A stretch of 64,000 bases of DNA, taken from Lachnospiraceae oral taxon 107 str. F0167. GTDB taxonomy: Bacteria > Bacillota > Clostridia > Lachnospirales > Lachnospiraceae. Location: positions 76,610-140,609 of the forward strand of contig GL890583.1 of NCBI GenBank assembly GCA_000209465.1, in the 5' to 3' direction. The notes beneath the pieces were generated by a model, which saw nothing but the letters and a program-made list of their open reading frames with translations, was not told the DNA's origin and searched no databases. Position numbers and translations under genes: made by a program. Below, piece after piece: positions 26,129 through 35,521 of this stretch (position 1 is the first letter of the stretch; the number at the start of each line of letters is the position of its first letter).

Positions 26129-27625
26129 ATGAATACAAAAGAAAAGTTAAAAAAGTATCAGGACTGGCTTTTTAAATGTTCTGCATACCAGATGGCATTA
26201 AATATTATTACTATTGATAAGCAGACAGTTGCACCAAGTGCAGGAGCAGCGTATAGAGATGAGAGATCTGCATACCTGGCAGGAGAACTGTTCAGTCTGG
26301 AAACTAATGAGGAAATAGTTGATTTATTAAAGGATTTAAAAGATGACAGGGAAGTAGAGGCTGAGGATAAGCGTGCAATAGAGCTTTATTATAAGAAAGC
26401 TTTAGATACTGTTTGTATACCGAAGGAAGAGTTTGTAGCTTTTAAAAAGCTTTGCGATGAATCATTTGATGCGTGGATACTTGCAAAGTCAAAAGCGGAT
26501 TATTCTATCTTTGAGCCATATTTAAAGAGAGTTATTGAGAGTCAAAAGAAATTATATGGATATCGTACAAGCGATAAAAATATCTATGATCAGATGCTGG
26601 ATGATTATGAGCCGGGTATGGATCAGGAAAAATATGATGCATTCTTTAATGCATTAAAAGAGCGACTGGTTCCACTTATTCAAAAGGTGACAAAGGCAAA
26701 GCAGATAGAAGAGGGATTTTTGCATCAGAGCTTCCCTATAGAAGATCAAAAGAAGTTTATGGATGGATTACTCAATTACTTGCATTTTGATTCTTCATGG
26801 GGATATCAAAATGAGTCTGAGCATCCATTTACTTCATGGACATGCGAGAATGACTGCCGTACAACTACAAAGTATATAGAATCAAATGTGACATCCGCCA
26901 TACTTTCAACTGTTCATGAGGTGGGACATGCTTATTATGAGCATAATATCAATCCAAAATATGACGGAATGATTTTATCTGAGGGAGTTTCCAGCGGAAT
27001 GCATGAATCACAGTCAAGACTTTGCGAAAATTATCTGGGACGCACTATGGCTTTTTGGAAATATAATTATCCTAAATTACAGGCATATTTCCCTAAGCAA
27101 CTTGGTAATGTAAGTCTTGAAGATTTCTATAAAGCAATCAATATTTCAAAGCCGTCATTTGTCCGTACAGAAGCGGATGAACTGACCTATCCACTACATG
27201 TTTTGATTCGTTATGAGATAGAAAAGGGCTTATTTAACGGCACTATATCTACAGAAGGACTGGATAAAACATGGAATGCGAAGTACAAAGAATATCTTGG
27301 AATAGATGTGCCAAATGACAAACTTGGAATATTACAGGATGTACACTGGTCAGATGGAAGCTTCGGATACTTCCCAACCTATGCACTTGGTACAGCCTTT
27401 GCAGCACAGTATGTGCATGCTATGAAAAAGGATCTGGATGTAGATAAATTACTTGAAAACAATAAATTTGATGAAGTTATGGACTGGTTAAAGAAAAATA
27501 TTCATACACATGGTTTCCGCTACGAGGCACCGGAGCTTATGAAGATGGTGACCGGAGAGGAATTTAATGTAAACTATTTCCTTGACTATATTGAGGAGAA
27601 ATATACAAAGCTTTATCAGTTATAA
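26129..27625 (+). CDS. M32-family metallocarboxypeptidase
   Basis: A zinc carboxypeptidase of the thermostable carboxypeptidase 1 type. The HExxH motif is in STVHEVGHAYYEHN and the third ligand region is SGMHESQSRLCENYLGR. The length of 498 residues is standard, with no signal peptide, so it trims peptides in the cytosol. GAAAGGAAA precedes ATG 26129. It is followed 92 bp later by a separately promoted fic gene. The last few codons and the following spacer are repeated at 30793-30909. Confidence 0.93.
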   Translation: MNTKEKLKKYQDWLFKCSAYQMALNIITIDKQTVAPSAGAAYRDERSAYLAGELFSLETNEEIVDLLKDLKDDREVEAEDKRAIELYYKKALDTVCIPKEEFVAFKKLCDESFDAWILAKSKADYSIFEPYLKRVIESQKKLYGYRTSDKNIYDQMLDDYEPGMDQEKYDAFFNALKERLVPLIQKVTKAKQIEEGFLHQSFPIEDQKKFMDGLLNYLHFDSSWGYQNESEHPFTSWTCENDCRTTTKYIESNVTSAILSTVHEVGHAYYEHNINPKYDGMILSEGVSSGMHESQSRLCENYLGRTMAFWKYNYPKLQAYFPKQLGNVSLEDFYKAINISKPSFVRTEADELTYPLHVLIRYEIEKGLFNGTISTEGLDKTWNAKYKEYLGIDVPNDKLGILQDVHWSDGSFGYFPTYALGTAFAAQYVHAMKKDLDVDKLLENNKFDEVMDWLKKNIHTHGFRYEAPELMKMVTGEEFNVNYFLDYIEEKYTKLYQL

Positions 27626-27644
27626 AACTATAAAACTAAGTCTC

Positions 27645-27720
27645 TCATTCCCTTAAAATATTGACTATTCCCTCAAAAATAACTATTATTTAAGGGAATA
27701 GTAGTAGAGGTAAGGGAATG
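27645..27720 (+). promoter_or_regulatory. fic promoter with four phased operator half-sites
   Basis: -35 TTGACT (27661-27666), a 17-bp spacer, -10 TATTAT (27684-27689). Four copies of one element surround it: ATTCCCTTAA (27647), ATTCCCTCAA (27667), TAAGGGAATA (27691) and TAAGGGAATG (27711). The first two are in inverse orientation to the last two, and the offsets are 20, 24 and 20 bp. The last copy overlaps the fic start codon. The regular spacing of about two helical turns points to a protein binding one face of the DNA, most simply the Fic protein's own C-terminal winged helix. Confidence 0.75.
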
Positions 27721-28764
27721 AGAGATTTTAATTATTCAAAAATCAAAGAGAAAAAATGGGATTTGGAAATTTTGGGTTTGGTGGCAGCGATATATAAAGA
27801 AGCCGGAAAGCAGGAAATGTATCTTAAACAAAGACCGGAAGAATTAGAAAAGCTTGTAGAAATTGCAAAAATACAAAGTACAGAAGCATCTAATGCTATT
27901 GAAGGTATTGTTACCACAAACTCTCGTATAAGGCAGCTTGTAGAAGAAAAGACAGCACCAAGGAATAGAGATGAACAGGAGATTATAGGATATAGAGATG
28001 TTTTAAATATCATTCATGAAAGTTTTGATGCTATACCTATAACACAAAACTACATCCTTCAATTACATAAGATACTATACAGCTATATGGAAAATAGTAT
28101 GGCAGGTAGGACAAAAAATGTACAAAACTATATTAGTGCTACATATCCGGATGGGCATTCAGAAACATTATTTACACCGCTTGCACCATATGAAACACCT
28201 GAAGCTTTGGATAAGATATGTGAAGAATATAATAGAGTAATAGGAAATGCAGAGATTGATCCATTGATTATTATTCCGGTATTTATACATGATTTTCTCT
28301 GTATACACCCTTTTAATGACGGAAATGGAAGAATGAGTAGACTGCTCACTACACTATTATTACATAGAAACGGTTTTTATGTAGGTAAGTATATTTCATT
28401 AGAAGCAAAGATTGAAAAAAATAAAGATTTTTACTACGCTTCACTTAGACAGGCACAAACCGGTTGGTATGAAAATGATGAAGATAAATTGCCTTTTATT
28501 AAATATATACTTGGAACAATTCTATCAGCATATAGAGATTTTGGTGAAAGATTCGCACTGGTAGAAGAAAAACTTTCTGCATTGGATACAGTAAGACGGG
28601 CTTGCCTAAACAAGATAAGTAGATTTACTAAGCAGGATATACGAGAGTTATGTCCTTCACTCAGCCTAAGCTCCATTGAAGGTGCACTTAGAAAGTTGGT
28701 GTTATCAGGTGAGCTTAAGAGAGAAGGAAAAGGTAAGAACACTTACTATTATAGGCTGGGCTAA
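27718..28764 (+). CDS. Fic-domain protein with inhibitory helix and C-terminal winged helix
   Basis: An AMP-transferase (Fic) family protein of 348 residues. The N-terminal inhibitory motif S58-x3-E62-G (SNAIEG) precedes the catalytic loop HPFNDGNGRMSR (H197). The C-terminal about 60 residues (FTKQDIRELCPSLSLSSIEG, LRKLVLSGELKREGKG) form a winged helix. This class II layout is autoinhibited and may control its own promoter. AGAGG lies 7 bp before ATG 27718. A broken duplicate start lies at 30910 and another trace at 57411. Confidence 0.9.
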   Translation: MRDFNYSKIKEKKWDLEILGLVAAIYKEAGKQEMYLKQRPEELEKLVEIAKIQSTEASNAIEGIVTTNSRIRQLVEEKTAPRNRDEQEIIGYRDVLNIIHESFDAIPITQNYILQLHKILYSYMENSMAGRTKNVQNYISATYPDGHSETLFTPLAPYETPEALDKICEEYNRVIGNAEIDPLIIIPVFIHDFLCIHPFNDGNGRMSRLLTTLLLHRNGFYVGKYISLEAKIEKNKDFYYASLRQAQTGWYENDEDKLPFIKYILGTILSAYRDFGERFALVEEKLSALDTVRRACLNKISRFTKQDIRELCPSLSLSSIEGALRKLVLSGELKREGKGKNTYYYRLG

Positions 28765-28820
28765 ATTAATAGAACATTTATAGACATATCGTTTTGAACA
28801 GGTATGTTTATTTTAAATGC

Positions 28821-28910
28821 ATGTAACTGATAATGCTTAAGTAGGCGATAGGAAGTTTAATCGGTCATGGGAAAAGTCTGAGATAATACAGTATGTTCTC
28901 TGACTGATAT
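28821..28910 (+). repeat. 90-bp intergenic repeat, copy 1
   Basis: ATGTAACTGATAATG ... TTCTCTGACTGATAT is matched at 57488-57577 with equal length and about six differences. At the second site it immediately precedes the thioredoxin gene. Here no thioredoxin follows, and uxuB begins 150 bp later. It is therefore the leftover upstream region of a lost thioredoxin gene. The surrounding 28765-29059 has no intact gene. Confidence 0.85.
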
Positions 28911-29059
28911 TTTTGCTATATGTGTACTTGGTTTGATGCTTACGGATTTTCTACTAAAGATATAGAAGATATAAATTGAATTAATTTAAAAGTAGTCGTA
29001 AAATATTATAGAGCTTACATATCCATATTGAAGAATATTAAAATATTAGGAGGTAAAAT

Positions 29060-30673
29060 ATGATGAAATTGTCTCTAAACGGTTTGCAGGATAATCAGGC
29101 CTGGAAAGCTGTAGGAATTGCACTGCCTGATTATGATGTGGAAGCTTTACAAAAAAGGACAAAGGAAAAGCCGGAGTGGGTTCACTTTGGAATCGGAAAC
29201 ATTTTCCGTATCTTTCTTGGTGGAATAGCGGATGACTTGATTACACAAGGGTTGATGGATACCGGTATTATTTGTGCAGAAACCTTTGATACTGATATAA
29301 TTGATAAAATATATACTCCGTATGACAATCTCTGCCTTGGAGTCATATTGCATAAAGACGGCAGTATGGATAAGAGAGTTATCGGATCACTTGCAGAGTG
29401 TGTCAAGGCAAGAAAAGATGACGGTACAGGGTGGGCAAGATTGAAAGAAATCTTTAGTGCTCCAAGTCTAAAGATGGTTTCATTTACAATTACCGAGAAA
29501 GGCTACAATCTTAGAAAGACGGACGGAAGTTATTTGGAATATGTTCAAAGGGATATTGAAAACGGACCTGATGAGTGTAGTGGTGCGATAGCGGTTGTGA
29601 CAGCAATGCTTTTTGAGCGATGGAATGCAGGAGGTGTCCCGATTACATTGTCATCAATGGATAACTGTTCCCACAACGGTTCTCTACTTAGAAGTTCGGT
29701 AATCACTATGGCAAATGAGTGGGGAAAACACGGATTTTTGGAAGATGATTTTTTAAATTGGGTACAGGATGAGACAAAGGTATCATTCCCTTGGTCGATG
29801 ATTGATAAGATTACACCGCGTCCGGCTGAGTTTGTAGCTGAAGTCCTGAAAAAAGATGGTGTAGAGGGGCAGGATATTATTGTTACTTCCAAGAATACCT
29901 ATATCGCCCCTTTTGTAAATGCTGAAAAACCACAATATCTTGTTATTGAGGACAGCTTCCCCAACGGTCGTCCGGCACTGGAACATGGCGGCGTCTATAT
30001 GACAGATAGGGAAACCGTTGATTGTTCTGAACGTATGAAGGTTACTGCTTGTCTAAATCCTATCCATACGGCACTTGCTCCTTACGGCATGTTATTGGGA
30101 TATGAGTATTTTGCAGACATTATGAATGATCCTGAATTGAAGATATTGGCTCATAATGTTGGCTACATTGAGGGGTTGCCATGTGTGGAGGATCCGGGAA
30201 TTTTTTCACCTAAGGCATTTCTTGACGAGGTTATAGAGGAACGCCTTCCGAATAAATATTTGGGAGATACAACCGCCAGAATCTGTACAGATTCTTCCCA
30301 AGGAGTAGGGGTACGCTTTGGTGAAACAATACGATCATATGTAAATGAGTATGGTACAGCCTCAGGCCTAAAAGCTATTCCACTTGCACTTGCCGGATGG
30401 ATGCGCTATTTCTATGCTGTTGATGACATGGGAAAGCCTTTTACTTTGGCTCCGGATCCACTGGCTCAGGAATTGCATGATGTTGTGAGTGAAGTAAAAC
30501 TTGGTGAGCCTGAAAGCCTTAGGGATCAATTGCATGCGATACTTTCCAATAAAGAAATATTTGGAATTGATTTATACGAAGCCGGTGTAGCACAGAAGAT
30601 AGAAGAGTTTTTTAAAGAAGAAATCTCAGGCACAGGTGCAGTTCGTGCTACTTTGAAAAAGTATCTTAACTGA
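29060..30673 (+). CDS. uxuB: D-mannonate oxidoreductase / fructuronate reductase (mannitol dehydrogenase family)
   Basis: NAD-dependent long-chain polyol dehydrogenase of 537 residues. It has the N-terminal nucleotide-binding WVHFGIGNIFRIFLGG, the conserved ITLSSMDNCSHNG and the C-terminal domain with CLNPIHTALAPYG. It would reduce fructuronate to mannonate, fitting a cell that degrades glucuronate-containing glycosaminoglycans. Mannitol dehydrogenase activity is the alternative. TAGGAGG precedes ATG 29060. It sits between two copies of the metY-M32-fic block, apparently inserted into or trapped by that duplication. Confidence 0.85.
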   Translation: MMKLSLNGLQDNQAWKAVGIALPDYDVEALQKRTKEKPEWVHFGIGNIFRIFLGGIADDLITQGLMDTGIICAETFDTDIIDKIYTPYDNLCLGVILHKDGSMDKRVIGSLAECVKARKDDGTGWARLKEIFSAPSLKMVSFTITEKGYNLRKTDGSYLEYVQRDIENGPDECSGAIAVVTAMLFERWNAGGVPITLSSMDNCSHNGSLLRSSVITMANEWGKHGFLEDDFLNWVQDETKVSFPWSMIDKITPRPAEFVAEVLKKDGVEGQDIIVTSKNTYIAPFVNAEKPQYLVIEDSFPNGRPALEHGGVYMTDRETVDCSERMKVTACLNPIHTALAPYGMLLGYEYFADIMNDPELKILAHNVGYIEGLPCVEDPGIFSPKAFLDEVIEERLPNKYLGDTTARICTDSSQGVGVRFGETIRSYVNEYGTASGLKAIPLALAGWMRYFYAVDDMGKPFTLAPDPLAQELHDVVSEVKLGEPESLRDQLHAILSNKEIFGIDLYEAGVAQKIEEFFKEEISGTGAVRATLKKYLN

Positions 30674-30686
30674 TAATATAAAAAAT

Positions 30687-30857
30687 ATGGGTATATTTTA
30701 TTCAAGACTTTCAAACCCTACAAATGATGCTGTAGCAAGAAAAATTTACCAACTTGAGGTTGTTGTTGTGGTAGGCTCAGGAAATTTTGAATCGAAGAGA
30801 AATATGCAAAGATATATCAGCTATAAAACTAAGACTCTTATTCCCTTAAAACATTGA
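30687..30857 (+). pseudogene. metY / M32 peptidase fossil (56-codon chimera)
   Basis: The frame begins MGIFYSRLSNPTNDAVARKI, equivalent to MetY residues about 53-70. It jumps to VVVVVGSGNF (equivalent to MetY about 217-226) and then, at about 30793-30826, runs out of frame through a copy of the last codons of the M32 peptidase (GAGAAATATGCAAAGATA, then TATCAGCTATAA). Internal deletions have compressed about 3 kb of sequence to under 200 bp. It lies 14 bp after the uxuB stop and is non-functional. Confidence 0.85.
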
Positions 30858-30909
30858 CTATTCCCTTAAAAATAACTATTATTTAAGGGAATGATACTAG
30901 AGTAAGGGA

Positions 30910-31086
30910 ATGAGAGATTTTAATTATTCAAAAATCAAAGAGAAAAAATGGGATTTGGAAATTCTAAGTTTGGTGGCAGCGATATATAAAGAAGCAGGAG
31001 ATGTATCTTAAGCAAAGACCACAAGAATTAGAAAAGCTTGTAGAGATTGCAAAAGTTCAGAGTGCACAGTCATTAAATGCTATTAT
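30910..31086 (+). pseudogene. fic fossil with duplicated promoter-operator
   Basis: A copy of the fic control region (AAGGGAAT elements and the TTGACT/TATTAT promoter at about 30840-30912) is followed by the first about 60 codons of fic (MRDFNYSKIKEKKWDLEILS). An 8-bp deletion near 31000 shifts the frame, and the sequence ends abruptly at AATGCTATT where the thioredoxin fragment begins. It matches 27718-27895. Confidence 0.85.
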
Positions 31087-31233
31087 CCGGAAATCTGTTC
31101 ACAGATGGGCATTTTCTCTGCACCGACTGTACCGGCATATATTGACGGTCAGCTTGTTGCACGAGAGAGCGGATATTTAAGTCTGGATACACTACTTGGA
31201 AATATTGAGCGTTATCTTGAATTTAGGAAATAA
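31087..31233 (+). pseudogene. Thioredoxin-like gene fossil, C-terminal half
   Basis: Encodes PEICSQMGIFSAPTVPAYID, then GQLVARESGYLSLDTLLGN and IERYLEFRK, closely matching the C-terminal half of the intact thioredoxin at 57603-57920. The CGPC half is absent. Fused directly to the fic fossil, it shows the ancestral order metY-M32-fic-trx. Confidence 0.85.
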
Positions 31234-31297
31234 GGATGCGTAGGGTGAGACAATAGATATTATTAAAGACATATCATGGTTATTTGTCAAATATTGG

Positions 31298-31325
31298 GAC
31301 GGGTTGAGTTTCAACCCGTCTTTTT
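31298..31325 (+). terminator. Intrinsic terminator between the fossil block and mprF
   Basis: GACGGGTTGA (31298-31307) / TCAACCCGTC (31311-31320) followed by five T on the plus strand. It ends at the 3' end of the convergent mprF gene. Confidence 0.8.
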
Positions 31326-33910
31326 CAAATTTTTTTTACCTGTCTGTTATCTATCTTATATATAGTAAGTAAATCAAAAAGCAAATTACTGTCTTTTGGG
31401 AAGGATAGATATCTTGCCTCCCAAAACGGAGCAAATTTTTCCTTATATTTTCTTAGACCGCCAAAGGAATAGAAACGATTTGTGAAGCTGTAAACTAAAA
31501 ATGCAAGCTTCTCATTTAAAAAGCTGTGGTCATACTGACCGACATTTGAAAGAGGAGCCATTCCAAGGTCAAAGTATCTGACATTATTTTCCTTCATATA
31601 GAGAAAAATCCGGACAAAAAGATAGTCCATAATACCGTTTTTTTCCGTTTTAGGATCGTAGCGCATAAGGTCTATACTTGACTCATTATCATTATTACAT
31701 ACCAAAAAGTTTGCAAATGCCTGAATATTTCCGGAATCATCAAGTACACAGGCAATTGGGGCAAGTGAAAGATAATCTCTGTCAAAATACCCTAAAGAAA
31801 AGCCCTTTTCCTGTCTTCCCAAAAGCCAGTTGTCAGAAATATTTTTCAATTCATCCAAAAAATTATTTGAAAAAGGTGGAAACTCTACTTTAAAGGAATA
31901 TCCGCTGTTTTCTCCACGATTTGTAATGGCACGAAACTTTCTTCCACTTTTTCCGACCAAACCAAATTCAGTTAGATCCACTTTCGCAGTTTCACCAAAT
32001 TTCATAAAATCATAGCCGAAATTATGCAGGAGTAAAGTGATATCCTGACTTATTTCGTAAAAGAGCGGTATAAGATTTTTGTCTTCGGCATCTTTTATAA
32101 ATGCAGATACAGCTTTATTAAAATATTCACTTCTACCTATAGGATCCCCCATAACAACCGCCTTACCGTCTTCTAAGGCAAACTGAAAAGCCACGAGGTC
32201 CTTATTATCTTCGCTATAATAATATATAAGTTTATCACCCAAAAATGCAAGAGAAGCATTTAAATTGGTATTATCAAAACTTTCCAAAAACGCTTTATAA
32301 CGAGATTTTTCAATTTTTTCTCCAAATGTAAAATGTCTGTCCTTTGCCATAGATTCTACTGCAATATAAAAGAATGCAATAATCAGTAAGTAGGCAAAAA
32401 GGTGTAAAAAACGAATGAAAAAGCCGTTAAAAAAATGGGTTCCAATAGAAGCACTTGAGAAGAAACCGTTATGATGAAAGAGCTGAAAACCCAAACTGTT
32501 GCCACCTGTATTTCCCCTTGATACATACAAAAGAAATACAGTGACTATAAAGCTGGAAACTATATATCCTATATCTTTTATTCTGTCTTCCAAAGGATAG
32601 AAAAATGCCTTTCTGTTTAATCTGTTTCTCTCAGTATATAAAAGTATTAAAAATACAAGTATATAAAGACTGCCAAAAACGGAGCAGTCGCCAAGATTAA
32701 TATAAATCAGGCTTATAGGGCAAAGCACAATTGAAAATGGTTTTGTAAATGCAGAATGTCTTTTTATAAATCTTCCAAGTAGAAAGAAAAGGCTTCCAAG
32801 CAGGAAACTTGGAAATTGAAAGAGCAGTTGTCCGTGTATGGGATCCATTTTTCCTATAATAGGTATATTATGAATCTCATCGGGAAGTATTGCACTTGCC
32901 ATAAGGAAAAAACCGAAGAAGTTTGCCATAAAGTGAAGCATTCCACGGCTTATTATATTTGAGAGCTTCCCGGGTAAGCCAAGAAACTTATCATTTATTT
33001 GTCCTCCCATACTCTTTATAAATAAAATCAGTCCTATAAAGAAAGGAATAAAATAATAAAAAATACGGAAAAGCAAAAGCCAGCTTGCAGCTTCATTATG
33101 GTTTAATGAAAGATGTAGCAGACCTCCAATCATTATCAGATCAAAACTTCCGAGACTGCCGGGTATCATTGATACGATACCTATACAAATGGAGATGCAA
33201 TATAAAGGAATTATATTTACAAAAGAAACATTGTAACCGAGAACTCTGCCTACATAGAAGAAAAATCCGGATACAAATAACCAATCCAAAAGAGAGGTAC
33301 CTATTAGAGCAAGTATTTTCTTAATGCTTAAATTGCCAAAGTAGTCCAGATTCTTTCTGGTAGAAAGGAAAAGCAGTACCGGAAGTATAAGAGAGGCAAG
33401 TGCAAGTACAAAACTGTATGTCTTTAAAGTATTATTAGCATTATAAGAAAATACTAATAATAATGATATAAATGACAATAAGGAAAGCCCTGACATAAAA
33501 TAAGGCATTACCTTTGATATACCTTGCATTGTTTTGTCTCCCTCTTCCTCTTCGGAAAAATAGCTGTACCTAAGCCCGAGGTCTATAATTCCTGCAAAGC
33601 CTATAAGATTATTTAAACTGTTTATAGTCCAACTGTTTTCAATAAGCTTAAATACAGAAATTTTCTTTCCAAGTTCTTTTGTCAGTATATAGTCATACAG
33701 CATCATAGGAGAGACTGCAAGAATACCCAAAATAAGAAGACTTAAAATCTGTAAAATAGATAAATGACTGAGTATATCCTTTACAGCACTAAAAGAAACA
33801 GTCTTTCTCATATGAGAAAACTCTATCAGAACCAAGATAAGTATACTTATAAATAAAATGCCTTTTATAACATTCTTGTATTTTTTTAAAAAAGAGATTA
33901 TCTTTTGCAT
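31325..33910 (-). CDS. mprF: MprF-type phosphatidylglycerol lysyltransferase/flippase
   Basis: An 861-residue membrane protein. The N-terminal about 510 residues hold around 13-14 membrane helices (flippase part). The C-terminal about 300 residues form the DUF2156 GNAT-like synthase domain (KAVVMGDPIGRSEYFNK, DLGMAPLSNVGQYDHSFL). It adds an amino acid from aminoacyl-tRNA to phosphatidylglycerol and exposes it outside, lowering sensitivity to cationic peptides. AAGGAGG lies 5 bp before its ATG. It follows the hydrolase gene by 24 bp, so both form one operon. Confidence 0.92.
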   Translation of the reverse strand: MQKIISFLKKYKNVIKGILFISILILVLIEFSHMRKTVSFSAVKDILSHLSILQILSLLILGILAVSPMMLYDYILTKELGKKISVFKLIENSWTINSLNNLIGFAGIIDLGLRYSYFSEEEEGDKTMQGISKVMPYFMSGLSLLSFISLLLVFSYNANNTLKTYSFVLALASLILPVLLFLSTRKNLDYFGNLSIKKILALIGTSLLDWLFVSGFFFYVGRVLGYNVSFVNIIPLYCISICIGIVSMIPGSLGSFDLIMIGGLLHLSLNHNEAASWLLLFRIFYYFIPFFIGLILFIKSMGGQINDKFLGLPGKLSNIISRGMLHFMANFFGFFLMASAILPDEIHNIPIIGKMDPIHGQLLFQFPSFLLGSLFFLLGRFIKRHSAFTKPFSIVLCPISLIYINLGDCSVFGSLYILVFLILLYTERNRLNRKAFFYPLEDRIKDIGYIVSSFIVTVFLLYVSRGNTGGNSLGFQLFHHNGFFSSASIGTHFFNGFFIRFLHLFAYLLIIAFFYIAVESMAKDRHFTFGEKIEKSRYKAFLESFDNTNLNASLAFLGDKLIYYYSEDNKDLVAFQFALEDGKAVVMGDPIGRSEYFNKAVSAFIKDAEDKNLIPLFYEISQDITLLLHNFGYDFMKFGETAKVDLTEFGLVGKSGRKFRAITNRGENSGYSFKVEFPPFSNNFLDELKNISDNWLLGRQEKGFSLGYFDRDYLSLAPIACVLDDSGNIQAFANFLVCNNDNESSIDLMRYDPKTEKNGIMDYLFVRIFLYMKENNVRYFDLGMAPLSNVGQYDHSFLNEKLAFLVYSFTNRFYSFGGLRKYKEKFAPFWEARYLSFPKDSNLLFDLLTIYKIDNRQVKKI

Positions 33911-33934
33911 TTTACCTCCTTGAAGAATTGCAAA

Positions 33935-34651
33935 TCACATAGTACAACTTTGTATATAGCTCACCATTTTTGAAATAGTCTTGTTAAAGTAGTTACTGTC
34001 CTTTTTTGGAATATTGTGTCCTTGGTTTTTTCTCTCTATAAACTTACCCTTAGGAAAAAGTCCGGCAATAGCCTTGCTGTGCTCCCTTTTGATCATATCA
34101 TGGTCTCCAACTAAAACTATGACAGGATAGTTTGATTTAGAAAAAACTTCCTTAGGAATATTTAAATCTTCATGCAAGAGTGGAGAGACTTTTGCTCTCC
34201 TTTTAAAAAAGGGGAAGATTATACCCAGAGTTTTATATAAGACTTCTTCAAAATAACAAGCGTATCCCGGGAGAAATTTCAGACCTTTAAAAGTAATATT
34301 ACCGCTGTTTGCCAAGATACCGGCAACTCTTTCTTTGTGAAGCGCCGCATACTTTATGGCAAGGTTTGCACCGTCACTATGTCCTACCAGCAGACATTTT
34401 TCTATATTAAGATATGAAAGTAGCTCATCAAGACTGTCTGCCAAATAAGAAAAGCTTATTTTCCCCAAAATATCTCCTGATTTACCATGTCCTAAGCTGT
34501 CTACAAAAATAAGCTTATAGTACTTGCTCAAAACCCTTTGCTTTTTAAAATAACCGCTTTCCAGATTGTTTCCGTGCAAGAAGACAACCGGAAAGCCTTT
34601 TCCTATGATTTCATAATGGATTCTTTCTCCGTTATTACGATAAAATTCCAT
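33935..34651 (-). CDS. Alpha/beta hydrolase
   Basis: 238 residues with the usual order of motifs: oxyanion HGNN, nucleophile elbow VGHSDGAN (Ser about 93), acid GDHDMI and catalytic His in GHNIPKKD. No signal peptide. The close linkage to mprF suggests a lipid or ester substrate, possibly aminoacyl-lipid hydrolysis, but this is inference from context only. Confidence 0.85.
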   Translation of the reverse strand: MEFYRNNGERIHYEIIGKGFPVVFLHGNNLESGYFKKQRVLSKYYKLIFVDSLGHGKSGDILGKISFSYLADSLDELLSYLNIEKCLLVGHSDGANLAIKYAALHKERVAGILANSGNITFKGLKFLPGYACYFEEVLYKTLGIIFPFFKRRAKVSPLLHEDLNIPKEVFSKSNYPVIVLVGDHDMIKREHSKAIAGLFPKGKFIERKNQGHNIPKKDSNYFNKTISKMVSYIQSCTM

Positions 34652-34791
34652 ATCATCACACTTTCAATAGTTTATTTGTATCAAGTTCTAGCACAATGAA
34701 AATGAATTGTCAAATTAAATTTGAATGAAATAAACTTTTCACCAAGGGGATTAGAAAATCAGATTTAAATCTATTGGTAAAAATGTTATTA

Positions 34792-34819
34792 TTGTACATA
34801 GTGTGTTAAGTTATATTAA
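34792..34819 (+). promoter_or_regulatory. Possible promoter of the BREX operon
   Basis: TTGTAC (34792-34797) and TATTAA (34814-34819) with a 16-bp spacer are the best match in the 267-bp divergent region. Between it and brxA lies a short hairpin, GTCC-GTACAATA-GGAC (about 34865-34880), inside a wider TTATCC/GGATAA pairing that could be a leader structure. Confidence 0.3.
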
Positions 34820-34918
34820 ATTAGGAATAAAACAATCTTATCCCAGAGATGACACTGTGAACCAAGTCCGTACAATAGGACAGGATAAATATTAGAATCA
34901 AAGTGGGGTGTAAAATAT

Positions 34919-35521
34919 ATGGAAAGAAAAGTGTACAGTGCAGGTGCTGTAAAGATGTCTTTTTGGTTTATGGAATTTCGCAAAGTTATAGGGCTTATGG
35001 CAGAAGGAAAAACTTTGAAAGAAATAAAAGAAATCAATAAAAAAGAGAATATATTCGGTGCACCTACAATACTTCGCTCCGAACAGATATTTAATACGGT
35101 TTCAGGAAGAATTAAAATGCTTAATAAAAGCTTTATTAGTGTATTTCAAGACAGTGATGTTACAACACAGAAATTATTTGCGCTTATAGCGGCACTAAGC
35201 TATGATACATTGTTTTTTGACTTTGTTTATGAGGTTATAAGAGAGAAGCTGATTATCGGGAGCAATACATTTACGGAAAGCGATATTAGAATATTCTTTA
35301 AGGATAAGCAGTTACAGAGCGAAAAGGTGGCAAAGTGGACTGATCCGACAATTATCAGGCTGGGCAGATCTTATAAAACAATGCTTTTTGAGGCGGGACT
35401 TATCGATAAAGGGAAAACAGAGAGAAAAATTATAAAGCCGATACTTGATCCTGCTATGGAATACTGGTTAAAAGATCATAGTATGGAGGCATATATTATG
35501 GCACTGACAGGAGTTGGATGA
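34919..35521 (+). CDS. brxA: BREX protein BrxA (DUF1819)
   Basis: A 200-residue protein with the DUF1819 pattern: a YSAGAVKMSFWFMEFRKVI start, central LNKSFISVFQDSDVTTQKLF and KWTDPTIIRLGRSYKTMLFE near the end. BrxA is the small helical first component of type 1 BREX and has been described as DNA-binding. ATG 34919 follows a weak GTGGGG site. It overlaps brxB by 4 bp. Confidence 0.93.
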   Translation: MERKVYSAGAVKMSFWFMEFRKVIGLMAEGKTLKEIKEINKKENIFGAPTILRSEQIFNTVSGRIKMLNKSFISVFQDSDVTTQKLFALIAALSYDTLFFDFVYEVIREKLIIGSNTFTESDIRIFFKDKQLQSEKVAKWTDPTIIRLGRSYKTMLFEAGLIDKGKTERKIIKPILDPAMEYWLKDHSMEAYIMALTGVG

